A program made the translations under genes and the position numbers. From Bacteroides intestinalis DSM 17393 (GTDB lineage: Bacteria > Bacteroidota > Bacteroidia > Bacteroidales > Bacteroidaceae), in contig NZ_ABJL02000001.1 in assembly GCF_000172175.1 (NCBI RefSeq), positions 186,001-250,000 of the forward strand: 64,000 nucleotides of DNA. Reading direction: 5' to 3'. Positions 1 through 7,918 of the stretch are shown in pieces. The notes under the pieces were generated by a model. It had not been told where the DNA came from and ran no database searches. It was given only the letters and a program-made list of their open reading frames with translations. Numbering within the stretch: the first letter of the stretch is position 1; every line of letters starts with the position of its first letter.

Positions 1-141
1 GTAGCTTGTAGCTCGTAGCTCGTAACTTATTGCTTATATTTTTGTTCCTTTCCCAAAATTTTCCTTTCTTTGCACATTATTAACTACTAAACATTGAATG
101 CCTATCGGAATACATTACGCTGAAATCTAAAAACACACGTA
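1..141. other. Upstream region of the sigma factor gene
   Basis: The first 28 bases are three slightly varied copies of a GTAGCTTGTA/GTAGCTCGTA unit. The rest is AT-rich leader before the ATG at 142. I see no exact TAnnTTTG box; the nearest is TTTCTTTGC around 66-75, so any promoter call is weak. No gene can be supported here. Confidence 0.4.
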
Positions 142-735
142 ATGAAAAAGCAAACAAATGCTACTGACGAAACGTTGGTAGCCCTTTATGCACAAGGTAA
201 TAACGAGGCATTCGATATCCTGTTGAACCGTTATAAGGACCGTCTTTATGCGTATATCTATTACACGGTACGTAATGAAGAACTGGCGGAAGATATATTT
301 CAGGAAACTTTCACAAAAGCTATTGTCACTATTCAGCAAGGGCGTTACAATGAAAATGGTAAATTTCCTGCTTGGTTGACCCGTATTGCTCATAATCTTA
401 TTATCGACTGTTTTCGTCAGGAAAAACAGGAGAATCTGGTGTCTTGCGATGAAGAAGAACGGAATTTACTGAACAATATCCGTTTGTCCGAAGGGACGGT
501 TGAATCTGAAATCGTAAACCATCAGATCCTTTCAGATGTGCGTCGTTTAATAAAGCACTTGCCGGACGAACAACGTGAGGTCGTACATATGCGTTTTTAT
601 CAAGATCTCAGTTTCAAGGAGATAGCTGAGATGACGGGAGTCAGTATCAATACTTCTTTGGGGCGGATGCGTTATGCCATTTTAAACCTGAGACGGATGG
701 CGGAAAAATATGGAATAGCCTTGACCGTAAACTAA
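142..735 (+). CDS. ECF-type RNA polymerase sigma-70 family factor
   Basis: A 197-residue sigma factor with only regions 2 and 4, as in the extracytoplasmic-function class. Region 2 covers about residues 13-80, where a helix running from NEELAEDIFQETF is the typical region 2 motif for -10 melting and core binding. Region 4 covers about 135-185, with the LPDEQREVVHMRF helix followed by a helix-turn-helix (LSFKEIAEMTGVS) that would read the -35 element. No anti-sigma factor gene follows directly, which is unusual for ECF factors but common for the stand-alone sigma factors of Bacteroidales. The ATG is the first start in frame. A stem-loop about 30 bases after the stop suggests it is transcribed alone. 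The regulon cannot be inferred. Confidence 0.93.
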   Translation: MKKQTNATDETLVALYAQGNNEAFDILLNRYKDRLYAYIYYTVRNEELAEDIFQETFTKAIVTIQQGRYNENGKFPAWLTRIAHNLIIDCFRQEKQENLVSCDEEERNLLNNIRLSEGTVESEIVNHQILSDVRRLIKHLPDEQREVVHMRFYQDLSFKEIAEMTGVSINTSLGRMRYAILNLRRMAEKYGIALTVN

Positions 736-765
736 AATATTTTATTCAATTTAACTCACGGATTT

Positions 766-799
766 GCCCGGGCATAGTGGTTTTACATTATGCTCGGGC
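766..799 (+). terminator. Stem-loop after the sigma factor gene
   Basis: An 11-base inverted repeat (GCCCGGGCATA at 766-776, TATGCTCGGGC at 789-799) pairs with a single G-U wobble around a 12-base loop, 30 bases past the stop. There is no strong T tract after it, so it is a probable rather than a classical intrinsic terminator. Confidence 0.55.
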
Positions 800-954
800 G
801 GTTTGTCTACAAAACTCATATTTTTTATAGTTTCTCGTATACTATTTTTCTTTCTCTCACGTTCTTATCATATAAAGGAACTCCTATTTCATGACGGGTA
901 GCCTGTGACTTCAGCTTTTAATTTTTAATTATCAATTTTTAATTCAATGAGCCT

Positions 955-1140
955 ATGGATAAAAAAACTACTCCTTCCTTTTCTTCTTCATCCGTAAAAC
1001 CGCGTACATCCGGTGGTACAATATCCGGTGAACGTCCGCAGCCTTCCGAGAAAACTTTGGATTTTCTTCGTAGTCTGGCCCGCAATTACCGGATTGTATC
1101 TCAGCTTCCGCAAGGCTTGCAGGGGATAATATTAGGATGA
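955..1140 (+). CDS. Small conserved hypothetical protein
   Basis: A 61-residue protein. A Ser/Thr/Pro-rich, probably disordered N-terminal half is followed by a short helical tail (TLDFLRSLARNY ... LPQGLQGIILG). It has no signal peptide, membrane segment or catalytic motif. Small proteins with this layout and a final LPxGLQGI-like tail are, from memory, common in Bacteroides, which is the main reason to accept it as a gene. The coding frame is clean and the stop lies 63 bases before rpe. An AT-rich repeat (TTTTTAATTATCAATTTTTAA type) precedes the ATG. Function unknown. Confidence 0.62.
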   Translation: MDKKTTPSFSSSSVKPRTSGGTISGERPQPSEKTLDFLRSLARNYRIVSQLPQGLQGIILG

Positions 1141-1155
1141 ATGAAATCTTTTATC

Positions 1156-1163
1156 TACATTTG
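1156..1163 (+). promoter_or_regulatory. -7 promoter box for rpe
   Basis: TACATTTG matches the Bacteroides -7 consensus TAnnTTTG and lies 41 bases before the rpe ATG. The -33 element is not clear. Confidence 0.5.
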
Positions 1164-1203
1164 TACGTTATATCTATATATAATCTGTAAAATGTAGTGT
1201 ATT

Positions 1204-1854
1204 ATGAAACCAATCATAGCTCCTTCAATCTTGTCCGCAGATTTCGCTTATCTGGCAAAGGACCTGGAAATGCTGAACCGCAGTGAAGCCGACTGGGTAC
1301 ATATTGATGTTATGGACGGTGTGTTCGTTCCCAATATATCTTTCGGCTTTCCCGTATTGAAGTACGTGGCAAAGATTTCAAAGAAGCCTTTGGATGTACA
1401 TCTGATGATAGTACAACCCGAGAAATTCATTCATGAAGTGAAAGCGTTGGGGGCACACACCATGAACGTGCATTTCGAAGCATGTCCGCACCTGCACCGG
1501 GTAGTGCAACAAATACGTGAAGCCGGTATGCAACCTGCTGTGACGCTGAATCCTGCTACTCCTGTAGCTATGCTGAAAGATATTATCCAGGATGTATATA
1601 TGGTGCTGCTGATGAGTGTAAATCCCGGCTTTGGCGGACAGCAATTCATAGAACATACCATTGAGAAAGTACGTGAATTGCGTGCTCTGATAGATAGTAC
1701 CGGTTCAAAAGCGCTGATCGAGGTGGATGGCGGTGTGAACCTGGAAACAGGTGCCCGTCTGGTGGCTGCCGGTGCTGATGCACTGGTTGCAGGAAATGCG
1801 GTCTTTGCCGCTCCTGATCCCGAAGGGATGATACATTCGTTAAAAGAACTCTAA
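1204..1854 (+). CDS. rpe: Ribulose-phosphate 3-epimerase
   Basis: A 216-residue TIM-barrel enzyme interconverting D-ribulose 5-phosphate and D-xylulose 5-phosphate in the non-oxidative pentose phosphate pathway, in the cytoplasm. The family metal and acid-base residues are in place: His33 and Asp35 in HIDVMDGVF, His66 in LDVHLMI and Asp175 in EVDGGV. The phosphate-binding loop NPGFGGQ is at about 140-146 and a second glycine-rich phosphate site is near the C-terminus. Length is normal for the family (about 215-225). The comEC gene starts 12 bases downstream, so the two are probably co-transcribed. Confidence 0.97.
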   Translation: MKPIIAPSILSADFAYLAKDLEMLNRSEADWVHIDVMDGVFVPNISFGFPVLKYVAKISKKPLDVHLMIVQPEKFIHEVKALGAHTMNVHFEACPHLHRVVQQIREAGMQPAVTLNPATPVAMLKDIIQDVYMVLLMSVNPGFGGQQFIEHTIEKVRELRALIDSTGSKALIEVDGGVNLETGARLVAAGADALVAGNAVFAAPDPEGMIHSLKEL

Positions 1855-1866
1855 CTTTACATTCAG

Positions 1867-4014
1867 TTGATAAACAACACCCTGCAACGGCATCCTTTCT
1901 TACGACTTTTGATGCCGTTGACAGGTGGTATTATATGCGGAGATGCATACTTCTTCCATCAGCGTGCAGAGCTTTCCTTAAATATTCCCGAAGAGACGTC
2001 TTATTTGTTTTCCACGTTTTCTCCTGTATGGATTTGTTTGGCAGGTTTCCTTTTACTCTTTTTCGCTTATTTTCTTTCCGGTAAATATCGAATTCATTGG
2101 TTGTATGGTCTTTCTGTATTTCTTTGTTGCTTCGGTTTAGGTGCCGGCATATCAGGGGAGCGTTTGCATCGTGTGGTTTTTCCTTTTTCAGGTGATGCAG
2201 CGGTCTACCAGGCAGTTATCAGTGAACAACCGGAAATGAAGGAAAAAAGTCTTTTATGTCGGGTTCAGTTAGAAGGGAGAGTGGAAAAAGGGGCTGTGCA
2301 GAGAAGTGATCGTGAGCATACTTTCTTATTCTATTTCCCGAAAGATTCTACTACTGCTTCATTGAGCCGGGGAGATAGATTGTGGGTGCGCACCCGACTT
2401 ACTCCCCCGGTTAATAATGGCAATCCTGATGAATTCGATTATATACGTTATCTTGTCCGTAAAGGTGGTACTGGTACGGCTTATATCCCTGCCGGACATT
2501 GGCGGATAGTGGGGCATGATGCTTCTCGTACTCTCCGTCAGATAGTTTCGGATTATCAGGAAAAAATGTTGGGAATCTATCGTCATTTAGGCTTTCAGGG
2601 AGATAATCTGGCTGTACTTTCCGCTCTCACGGTTGGCGACAAAGAAAACCTGAGTGAAGACATCCGGGAGACTTATTCAATAACAGGTGCCAGTCATGTG
2701 CTGGCTCTTTCGGGGCTTCATATCGGTTTTTTGTATGCTTTACTCTTTTTTCTTTTGTCTCTTATTTGGAAGCGGTGGAGTTACTTTAAGCCTTTCGGGC
2801 TTTTTCTGATTATTCTTTTTTTATGGGGATTTGCCTTCCTAACGGGACTGTCTTCTTCTGTAGTACGTTCTGTTATCATGTTTTCTTTATTAGCGATATC
2901 CAGTCTGCAACCGGAGAAACCGTTAACACTGAATACTCTGGCTGCTACTGCTTTTCTGATGCTGCTTTATAATCCGCTTTGGCTGTTTGATGTCGGTTTT
3001 CAATTATCTTTTGTTGCAGTAGCTTCTATCTTACTCATTCAACCCAAACTTTATAATTTACTTTCCGTACGATATCGTATTCCTCGTTACATTTGGGGCC
3101 TGTTGACAGTTTCTATTGCTGCGCAAATTGGTACGGCTCCTTTGGTTATTCTTTATTTCTCCCGTTTCTCAACTCATTTTCTGCTAACGAACTTGTGGGT
3201 AATTCCTATGGTAACGTTGATTTTATATTCTGCTGTTTTTATGCTTATTCTGACTCCTTTCCCTTTTCTGCAGCAAGGATTTGCATCTGTTGTCAATATA
3301 TTACTAAGTAGCCAGAATAATGTTCTACGCCGTATAGAACAATTTCCCATGTCTTCCATTGATGGACTCTGGACGGAATGTTGGGAAATAATGTTGTTTT
3401 ATATTTTTCTTTTGTCTCTGTTCAGGAATTTTTCTGTTCGTACCTCCCGTAGTATCTATTTTTCTTTGTGTTGTTTGCTTCTTCTTACTACTTATCATAC
3501 AGTTTTGGTTAGTTCGCCTGTACCTCAGTGCTGTATTGCCTTTTATAACGTGCGTAACTGTCCTGCTGTCCATTGCCTTGCCGCTAATGGGAAGTCCTGG
3601 TTGGCCTGTGCCGATAGCTTGCCGGATGTATCCCGTTTGTATCGTGCGCTTTCTCCGAACTGGAATCATCAGCGTCTTTCCACTCCCGAAGTATTGACCG
3701 GTGATTATGCTACCTCCGGTTTGGCTTTCCATAACCATATTGTTTCTTATGCCGGCAAGCGAATTTGTTTGCTTCACGATGCCCGCTGGCGGAATAAAAT
3801 TTCGAGTCATCCTTTAACTATTGATTATCTGTATATTTCTAAAGGTTATAAAGGACGCATCGAAGAACTAACTACCTTGTTCCGTATTCGGACTGTTATT
3901 CTGGATACTTCCCTTTCTGATTATCACAGTGACATTCTTAGAGAGGATTGCTCCCGTTTGGCTATTCCTTGTATTTCTTTGAAAGAGAGGGGAGCGCTTT
4001 GTATTCCTCTGTAA
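1867..4014 (+). CDS. comEC: ComEC/Rec2-type DNA uptake channel protein
   Basis: A 715-residue inner membrane protein of the ComEC/Rec2 family, which in competent bacteria forms the channel moving single-stranded DNA into the cytoplasm. The order is two or three N-terminal membrane helices, a soluble OB-like DUF4131 region (about 90-230), then the Competence domain with about eight helices (about 260-530) containing the conserved LALSGLHIGF segment. The last 180 residues are a shortened metallo-hydrolase-like tail without the full HxHxDH motif. The stated start is TTG; an in-frame ATG at 1912 (residue 16) is an alternative. The 3' end overlaps the converging DUF6266 remnant by 53 bases. Natural transformation is not well documented in Bacteroides, so the physiological role is uncertain. 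Confidence 0.9.
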   Translation: MINNTLQRHPFLRLLMPLTGGIICGDAYFFHQRAELSLNIPEETSYLFSTFSPVWICLAGFLLLFFAYFLSGKYRIHWLYGLSVFLCCFGLGAGISGERLHRVVFPFSGDAAVYQAVISEQPEMKEKSLLCRVQLEGRVEKGAVQRSDREHTFLFYFPKDSTTASLSRGDRLWVRTRLTPPVNNGNPDEFDYIRYLVRKGGTGTAYIPAGHWRIVGHDASRTLRQIVSDYQEKMLGIYRHLGFQGDNLAVLSALTVGDKENLSEDIRETYSITGASHVLALSGLHIGFLYALLFFLLSLIWKRWSYFKPFGLFLIILFLWGFAFLTGLSSSVVRSVIMFSLLAISSLQPEKPLTLNTLAATAFLMLLYNPLWLFDVGFQLSFVAVASILLIQPKLYNLLSVRYRIPRYIWGLLTVSIAAQIGTAPLVILYFSRFSTHFLLTNLWVIPMVTLILYSAVFMLILTPFPFLQQGFASVVNILLSSQNNVLRRIEQFPMSSIDGLWTECWEIMLFYIFLLSLFRNFSVRTSRSIYFSLCCLLLLTTYHTVLVSSPVPQCCIAFYNVRNCPAVHCLAANGKSWLACADSLPDVSRLYRALSPNWNHQRLSTPEVLTGDYATSGLAFHNHIVSYAGKRICLLHDARWRNKISSHPLTIDYLYISKGYKGRIEELTTLFRIRTVILDTSLSDYHSDILREDCSRLAIPCISLKERGALCIPL

Positions 4015-4548
4015 CCATACGCACACTATTTGCTACGCTGCTACCATCAGCACTACGAAAACTGAGATAAGCTATCAGTTCATCATCTTGCCATTCATCA
4101 GGAATCATTAGTTCGGCAGTTCCGTCCTGGCGAAAATCGGCTTCGGTGTCATAGACAGCCATTCCTTTGTCTTTGTTGTACGCCAGAACCATAGCTATGT
4201 CTGTGTCTTCTGCATTGCCCGTGCCGCTATTATCCTTCCAGTTAAAAACATTTTTTCTTTTCCTTTATTTAGAATCACCTTCTTCAGCATATAGGACATA
4301 GCGGCGTTATACGCTGATTTTTCTCCTGTGAATTCTTTATAACCGATACGTATGAAAGGTTTGATTATTCTCAAAAAACTGAATGCCATAGCAAATTTTC
4401 CTCGTTGTTCTTGCTGCTTTGGGGTACGAGGGTTGCTGACTTTGGCAGCATGTGCACGTATATAATAGTTTGATTTCCAGTGAACACCTACTATTGTTCC
4501 TACTTTTCCGGAGACACCTCCGAGGATGTCTTTTTTGATACTTCCCAT
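3962..4548 (-). pseudogene. Broken DUF6266-family gene
   Basis: The 5' part (4548-4195) encodes a normal DUF6266 N-terminus: the GGVSGKVGTIVGVHWKSNYY start, a NPRTPKQQEQR motif and a helical AYNAAMSYMLKKVI segment. The frame then shifts. The next frame resumes with VFNWKDNSGTG at about 4240 and carries on to MVLAYNKDKGMAVYD and an ANSVRM-like end, as in the family's C-terminal half. Compared with the usual roughly 210-residue protein, some 30-40 residues of the middle are missing at the junction, so this is a deletion with a frameshift and not a simple sequencing slip. Its tail runs into the comEC 3' end. DUF6266 proteins have no assigned function. Confidence 0.75.
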
Positions 4549-4911
4549 AATGTTTTCTCTTTAAATTATTGTTTTTGTTTAGGGTGTGAAAGTATGGAAA
4601 AGAAGCACTTTTGTCATCATGCCGGTTATTTTTGCGTTTAATTGCAGCGTTTTGCTTAGTTATTCTGAATTTACCGGAAGATTTATTTTTCCGGTATATC
4701 ATTTATCCCTCTCTATACTTAAGACATACCAGCTCCATATTAAGACCGTTTTTTCTCCATGTAGAGGTACCTCTGAGTGGGAAATGTATGGAGCAAGTAT
4801 ATCTCGGATATTGTTCATACTATAGAATTTCATTCACATTTCTCATCTGAAAATATAAGTTGTAAGAAAATAAATGATATTTTTACAGGTATTATTACGA
4901 CAAAAGAATTT
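4549..4911. other. Gene-free AT-rich gap
   Basis: This stretch lies between the divergent DUF6266 remnant and the DUF2809 gene. Short overlapping open frames here (about 4586-4850) have no family-like features and poor composition. I see no convincing promoter box, repeat or RNA gene. Confidence 0.5.
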
Positions 4912-5289
4912 ATGAATACTAAGAATACTACATTTATTGGAAGCCGTTGGTTTTATGCCATCTGTTTTATCGGACTGTTTATTGTTGAAACGCTAATAGC
5001 TCTTTTTGTCCGCGATGCCTTTATACGTCCCTATATGGGTGATGTATTGGTAGTGATACTGATATACTGTTTTGCGCGTATATTTATCACTGAACCTTTG
5101 CGCGGACTACCGTTATGGATATTCCTGTTTGCTTGTTGCATTGAAGCGTTCCAGTACTTTCAGATTATTACTGTGTTGGGATTACAAGATTGTACGTTAG
5201 CAAAGGTCGTATTAGGTACGTCATTTTCGTGGTGGGATATTGTTTGTTATGCAGTGGGGTGTGTGCCTCTGTTTTTTATAAAGAAGTAG
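4912..5289 (+). CDS. DUF2809-family small membrane protein
   Basis: A 125-residue integral membrane protein with about four hydrophobic helices (residues about 12-32, 38-58, 66-84, 105-123). The RPYMGDVLVVILIY segment and the SWWDIVCYAVG near the end are the recognisable DUF2809 features. The open frame extends upstream to 4777, but that part is charged and unlike the family. The ATG at 4912, just before the first helix, is the better start. No function is established for the family. It stands alone, with 135 bases to the next gene, and has no link to its neighbours that I can see. Confidence 0.8.
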   Translation: MNTKNTTFIGSRWFYAICFIGLFIVETLIALFVRDAFIRPYMGDVLVVILIYCFARIFITEPLRGLPLWIFLFACCIEAFQYFQIITVLGLQDCTLAKVVLGTSFSWWDIVCYAVGCVPLFFIKK

Positions 5290-5424
5290 TGCCCATTCCT
5301 TGTGAATCCCTATTTTAATTGGTCTTTTTAGTTCTTTAACGATAAAACTTAGTTATAAAACTAAAAATATTAGTTTATTTGCAGAGATGTTATAAATGTT
5401 GAATCTGAAAACACACTAAGAATT

Positions 5425-6654
5425 ATGAGAAAAGGATGGTTATACGCCACAGGTCTGGTTTGTCTGATGGCTGCTTGTACCGGTACTCCGCAATCCTCTG
5501 CAGATGGATTATGCTCGATTGATGTGGCAGGTGCTATGGAAAAGCCTGCCGAGTTGAAACTTTCGGAATTGGGAAGCGATGTGCGTTATGTTTTGTTGGA
5601 AACCACTGATTCATGCCTGATAGGTGGGAATCCGAATATTCTGTTGCTGGATAAACAGATTGCGGTTGTCTCAGGAAAAAACTGTTTCTTGTTTGATAAG
5701 GAAACAGGCAAGTTCTTAACTAAGGTTGGTCATGTGGGAGAAGATCCGGAAGCATATTCAGGACCGGCACCTACGTATAATGATGTGGACGGACTGCTTT
5801 ACTTTATGCGTCGCCCTGCTACTTTGCAAAAATATGATATGCAGGGAAAGTATCGCGGTAAACTGACTATTCCTACCCCTCCGGCCTCACCGGGAGATTT
5901 TTGTTTTACAGATTCATTGGTGATCGGACATTATAATAATCTGGCTATGGGATACAATGCCCGTTCATTATTGTTTTTCAACGAAGCGGGCGAACAGGTA
6001 GATACGGTTCCCAGTCTATTTCCGGTATTGCCGGAAAAGGGCGTGCAGGATATTGCCAGCATCAGTGTGATCAAGCAAGGCAATGCGGCTATTGTTTTGA
6101 GTAACTTTAAAGATGGGGAAAATTCGGCAAGTATTACAGGTATTCCTTTCTTATGGAAGAGTGATGGAGAAGTACGGTTTAAAGAGAGTTTTAACGATAC
6201 GATCTATACTGTGGAGAGGAATGGTCTGGTTCCTTATATTGCATTCGCTACCGGTAAATGGCATTGGGGAGCAGAGGCGCGTACCGATTCTAAAGATAAC
6301 GAAAATCGCTTGTTGGTAGGCTGTATCTTTGAAACAAAAGACAATGTCTTCTTCCAGTGTATTCAGGGACTATATTCAGATCCCAAGACATTCAATGGCA
6401 TTTATGACCGGAAAGCAAAGACCACCCGTATGTATGCCGAAGCAGATGGCATAACGGATGACTTGAACGGATTTATGGCTTTTCGTCCTAAAGCATGTAG
6501 TATGAAGGGAGAATATGGAATGATTATAGACTCCGGAACTGTACTGGAATGGCTGGAAGAAAATCCCGAAGCTGCGGAAAATGACAAGCTCTCAGTATTG
6601 AAAGAATTGACGGATGATTCTAATCCGATAGTAGCTATTACAGTACCCAAATAA
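5425..6654 (+). CDS. Six-bladed beta-propeller lipoprotein
   Basis: A 409-residue lipoprotein (signal peptide ending LVCLMAAC, lipid-modified Cys18) with the repeated beta-rich blades of the Bacteroidales six-bladed propeller family (DUF4934/BF3164-like). Typical marks are the opening LGSDVRYVLLETTDSCLI, a KVGHVGEDPEAYSG segment equivalent to the IGxxGxGPGEY motif of related proteins, and YAEADGITDDLNG near the end, which parallels the GITDDLWG of the array propellers at 17.9-23.6 kb. It would sit on the periplasmic or outer-membrane face. No peptide gene adjoins it, unlike the array copies. Substrate or partner unknown. A stem-loop follows 17 bases after the stop. Confidence 0.82.
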   Translation: MRKGWLYATGLVCLMAACTGTPQSSADGLCSIDVAGAMEKPAELKLSELGSDVRYVLLETTDSCLIGGNPNILLLDKQIAVVSGKNCFLFDKETGKFLTKVGHVGEDPEAYSGPAPTYNDVDGLLYFMRRPATLQKYDMQGKYRGKLTIPTPPASPGDFCFTDSLVIGHYNNLAMGYNARSLLFFNEAGEQVDTVPSLFPVLPEKGVQDIASISVIKQGNAAIVLSNFKDGENSASITGIPFLWKSDGEVRFKESFNDTIYTVERNGLVPYIAFATGKWHWGAEARTDSKDNENRLLVGCIFETKDNVFFQCIQGLYSDPKTFNGIYDRKAKTTRMYAEADGITDDLNGFMAFRPKACSMKGEYGMIIDSGTVLEWLEENPEAAENDKLSVLKELTDDSNPIVAITVPK

Positions 6655-6670
6655 AAAATGGCATGTATTC

Positions 6671-6696
6671 TTGTCCACCCCTTTTGGGGTGGACAA
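6671..6696. terminator. Perfect 11-bp stem-loop, terminator or operator
   Basis: TTGTCCACCCC and GGGGTGGACAA form a perfect 11-bp stem with a TTTT loop, 17 bases after the propeller stop. It is followed by A-rich sequence rather than a T tract, so termination on the + strand is not classical. The half-site TTTTTGTCCAC recurs at about 6747-6757 before the efflux operon, so the element could also be an operator. Confidence 0.5.
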
Positions 6697-6788
6697 AAAT
6701 GTATTTCTTTGATAATTAGAGAAATAATGCTTTAAAAGCAATCTGTTTTTGTCCACATATCTATAATGACTTATAATCGAAAAACGAC

Positions 6789-6796
6789 TAATTTTG
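6789..6796 (+). promoter_or_regulatory. -7 promoter box for the efflux operon
   Basis: TAATTTTG fits TAnnTTTG, 36 bases before the adaptor ATG. No good -33 element is seen. Confidence 0.45.
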
Positions 6797-6831
6797 CATA
6801 CATTAAGTGTAAACGGAAAAACTAATATCGA

Positions 6832-7905
6832 ATGATAAAGACACAGAACTATCGGCTTTTGCTCTGCCTGGCACTATTTGTACTGGCAGCATGCTCCGGT
6901 GCAAAAAAAGAAGAAGCTGCTGACGAAGGAGTGGCAACCGTGCTACCGGATGAGAAAAATGAAGTGACCGTGATGACCTTAAAACGGCAAACCTTCAACC
7001 ATGAACTGGTAAGCAACGGTAAGGTAGTAGCTGGAGGAATGGCAGATTTGCGTTTTGAAAGTTCGGGGATCGTGGCACAGATTTATGTGAAAAACGGTGA
7101 CCGGGTACATAAAGGACAAAAACTGGCGGAACTGGATAAATTCCGTTTGAAGAATAAGACCGCCCAAACCAAGGATGCTTTGGAGAAAGCGAAATTAGAA
7201 TTGCAGGATGTATTGATCGGTCAGGGTTATGCGGCAGATGATACAGCCAAGGTGCCCGACGATATTATGCAGTTGGCAAGAGTGAAGAGCGGTTATGATC
7301 AAACCCTTTCCCAATATGAACTGGCTAAATATGAAGAAGAGCATGCTACGTTGGTTGCTCCTTTCGATGGAGTGGTGGCCAATCTCTTTTCTAAGCCATA
7401 CAATGCAGCAAACACTTCCGATACTTTCTGTTCCATTATCGGCACACAGGGCATGGAGGCGGATTTTACTGTATTGGAGAGTGAACTTCCCCTTATTAAG
7501 AGTGGAGATAAAGTCGTTGTGACTCCTTATGCCGATCCTGCTGCAAAATATGAGGGGCGTATTTCAGAAATCAATCCCCTGGTGGACGACAAGGGTATGG
7601 TAAAGGTGAAAGCCGTTGTCAGCGGACAGGGCAAACTGTTTAATGGCATGAATATTCGGGTGAATGTGCACCGTTCGCTTGGCGAACAGTTGGTCATTCC
7701 TAAGAGTTCCGTGGTGCTGCGTTCCGGTAAGCAAGTGGTCTTCACGTTGAAAGATAATAAAGCCAAATGGAATTACGTACAGACAGTATTGGAGAATTCA
7801 GAGAATTATACCATTGTGGAGGATGAAGTGCATGAAGGAGACGTGGTGATTGTGACGGGTAATGTAAACCTGGCTCATGAGGCACCGGTGATAATTAAAA
7901 ATTAA
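6832..7905 (+). CDS. RND efflux periplasmic adaptor lipoprotein
   Basis: A 357-residue membrane fusion protein linking an inner-membrane RND pump to an outer-membrane channel. It has a lipoprotein signal (LFVLAAC, Cys21), a barrel-sandwich/lipoyl half at about 65-100 (SSGIVAQIYVKNGDRVHKGQ), a short alpha-hairpin (about 100-160), the second lipoyl half (ATLVAPFDGVVANLF) and a beta-barrel plus membrane-proximal domain to the end. The hairpin is short, as in metal- or lipid-type adaptors. It is the first gene of an operon with the permease (14-base gap), TolC-like and second permease genes. Substrate unknown. Confidence 0.93.
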   Translation: MIKTQNYRLLLCLALFVLAACSGAKKEEAADEGVATVLPDEKNEVTVMTLKRQTFNHELVSNGKVVAGGMADLRFESSGIVAQIYVKNGDRVHKGQKLAELDKFRLKNKTAQTKDALEKAKLELQDVLIGQGYAADDTAKVPDDIMQLARVKSGYDQTLSQYELAKYEEEHATLVAPFDGVVANLFSKPYNAANTSDTFCSIIGTQGMEADFTVLESELPLIKSGDKVVVTPYADPAAKYEGRISEINPLVDDKGMVKVKAVVSGQGKLFNGMNIRVNVHRSLGEQLVIPKSSVVLRSGKQVVFTLKDNKAKWNYVQTVLENSENYTIVEDEVHEGDVVIVTGNVNLAHEAPVIIKN

Positions 7906-7918
7906 TAATTAAAGGGGG

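Noticed and set aside
1..28. Triplicate GTAGCT(T/C)GTA at the left edge
   Set aside because: Too short and cut by the window edge to interpret; simple sequence of this kind is common between Bacteroides genes.
4586..4850. Short overlapping + strand frames between DUF6266 and DUF2809 genes
   Set aside because: No ribosome-binding context, no family motif, and two frames compete over the same bases.
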